From positions 1 to 37,413 of the forward strand of contig CAKZMC010000065.1 in assembly GCA_937128055.1 (NCBI GenBank): a DNA stretch of 37,413 nt, given 5' to 3'. Positions 36,825 to 37,413 of the stretch are shown one piece after another. The position numbers and the translations under genes are program-made. Every line of letters starts with the position of its first letter. Within the stretch, counting starts at the first letter, position 1. Below the pieces are notes generated by a model that saw nothing but the letters and a program-made list of their open reading frames with translations, ran no database searches and was not told the origin of the DNA. The stretch comes from an uncultured Actinomycetes bacterium (GTDB taxonomy: Bacteria; Actinomycetota; Geothermincolia; Geothermincolales; RBG-13-55-18).

Positions 36825-37413
36825 CCTCCAGGGGATATACTTCGATGTCGCCGAAACGCACCGCCTGACGCAGGTCTATCTCCTCCAGCTTGTACAGCTC
36901 CAACAGGGCCAGAAAGGTGGCGATGAGCTCGATGCGCAGGGCGCAATCGGAGGTCAGTTCCCGGTAAGTCGTGTGCCCCCTTTCCCGCAACGCCTCCCGC
37001 ACGCGCTCGATGAAATCGGATATGTTGACCCTGATGGGAGCGATATATGATATGTCGACCTCTCCTTCCGCCTCCACGATGTCGCGCGCCACCTCTGCCA
37101 GCCTCTGCAGGTCAAGCCCGCGCAGGACGTCGGGGACCAGGTTGCGGAAGGGGTCCTCCAGGTCCACCTGCCGGTAATAGTATCTCTCTTCCTGCCCGAG
37201 TCTCTCCCAGAGGAGCGAGGCCACGTTGCGGAACTTCTGGTATTGGAGCAACCTCCAGATCAGCTCCTCGCGCATCTCGGCAGGGGTCGTTTCCTCCTCC
37301 TCCCTCTCCGGGGTAGGGAGCAGGTAATCCGACTTCAATTTCAGGAGCGTCGCGGCGATAAGCAGGAATTCGGTGGCCACCTCCAGGTCCAGCTGGCGCA
37401 TGGACGCGATGTA
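36805..37413 (-). CDS. scpA: Segregation and condensation protein A, N-terminus truncated by window edge
   Basis: LDLEVATEFLLIAATLLKLKSDYLLP and C-terminal TFLALLELYKLEEIDLRQAVRFGDIEV; overlaps scpB start. Confidence 0.93.
   Translation of the reverse strand, partial: YIASMRQLDLEVATEFLLIAATLLKLKSDYLLPTPEREEEETTPAEMREELIWRLLQYQKFRNVASLLWERLGQEERYYYRQVDLEDPFRNLVPDVLRGLDLQRLAEVARDIVEAEGEVDISYIAPIRVNISDFIERVREALRERGHTTYRELTSDCALRIELIATFLALLELYKLEEIDLRQAVRFGDIEVYPLEGEGHGA

Overview
This is a 37.4 kb chromosomal window from a GC-rich bacterium. Gene order and sequence look actinobacterial or deep-branching Gram-positive, which is inference. I see no phage, IS element, CRISPR array, tRNA or rRNA. 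Left part, mostly + strand: D-Ala-D-Ala carboxypeptidase, hypoxanthine phosphoribosyltransferase, a structured intergenic region, a DUF151 bifunctional-nuclease protein, a TrkA-type K+ channel, an RlpA-like cell-wall protein, a PD-(D/E)XK-like protein, an ArsR/SufR-like regulator divergent from a zinc-ribbon protein, DUF1858, an archaeal-type signal peptidase, GDPD and an acyl-CoA synthetase. Middle, - strand: an acyl-CoA metabolism operon (PaaI thioesterase, SDR, B12-dependent acyl-CoA mutase large and small subunits, SCP-x-like thiolase, DUF35), then TetR and PadR regulators. Next, - strand: an anaerobic ribonucleotide reductase operon (nrdR, nrdD with an in-frame intein, thioredoxin-like protein, nrdG). 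Right part, - strand: a housekeeping operon (scpA-scpB-rluB-aroH-aroF-tyrA-aroA-cmk-DUF512-der-plsY-gpsA). Most notable observations: (1) a B12 acyl-CoA mutase in which residues aligning to Arg207 and His244 of methylmalonyl-CoA mutase are replaced; (2) a 222-aa endonuclease-free intein starting with Ser, inserted directly before a conserved Cys of NrdD; (3) tandem NrdR-box-like sites over the nrdR promoter; (4) palindromic operators at the thioesterase operon and at the divergent ArsR-like/zinc-ribbon promoter; (5) two structured intergenic regions that could encode unassigned RNAs.
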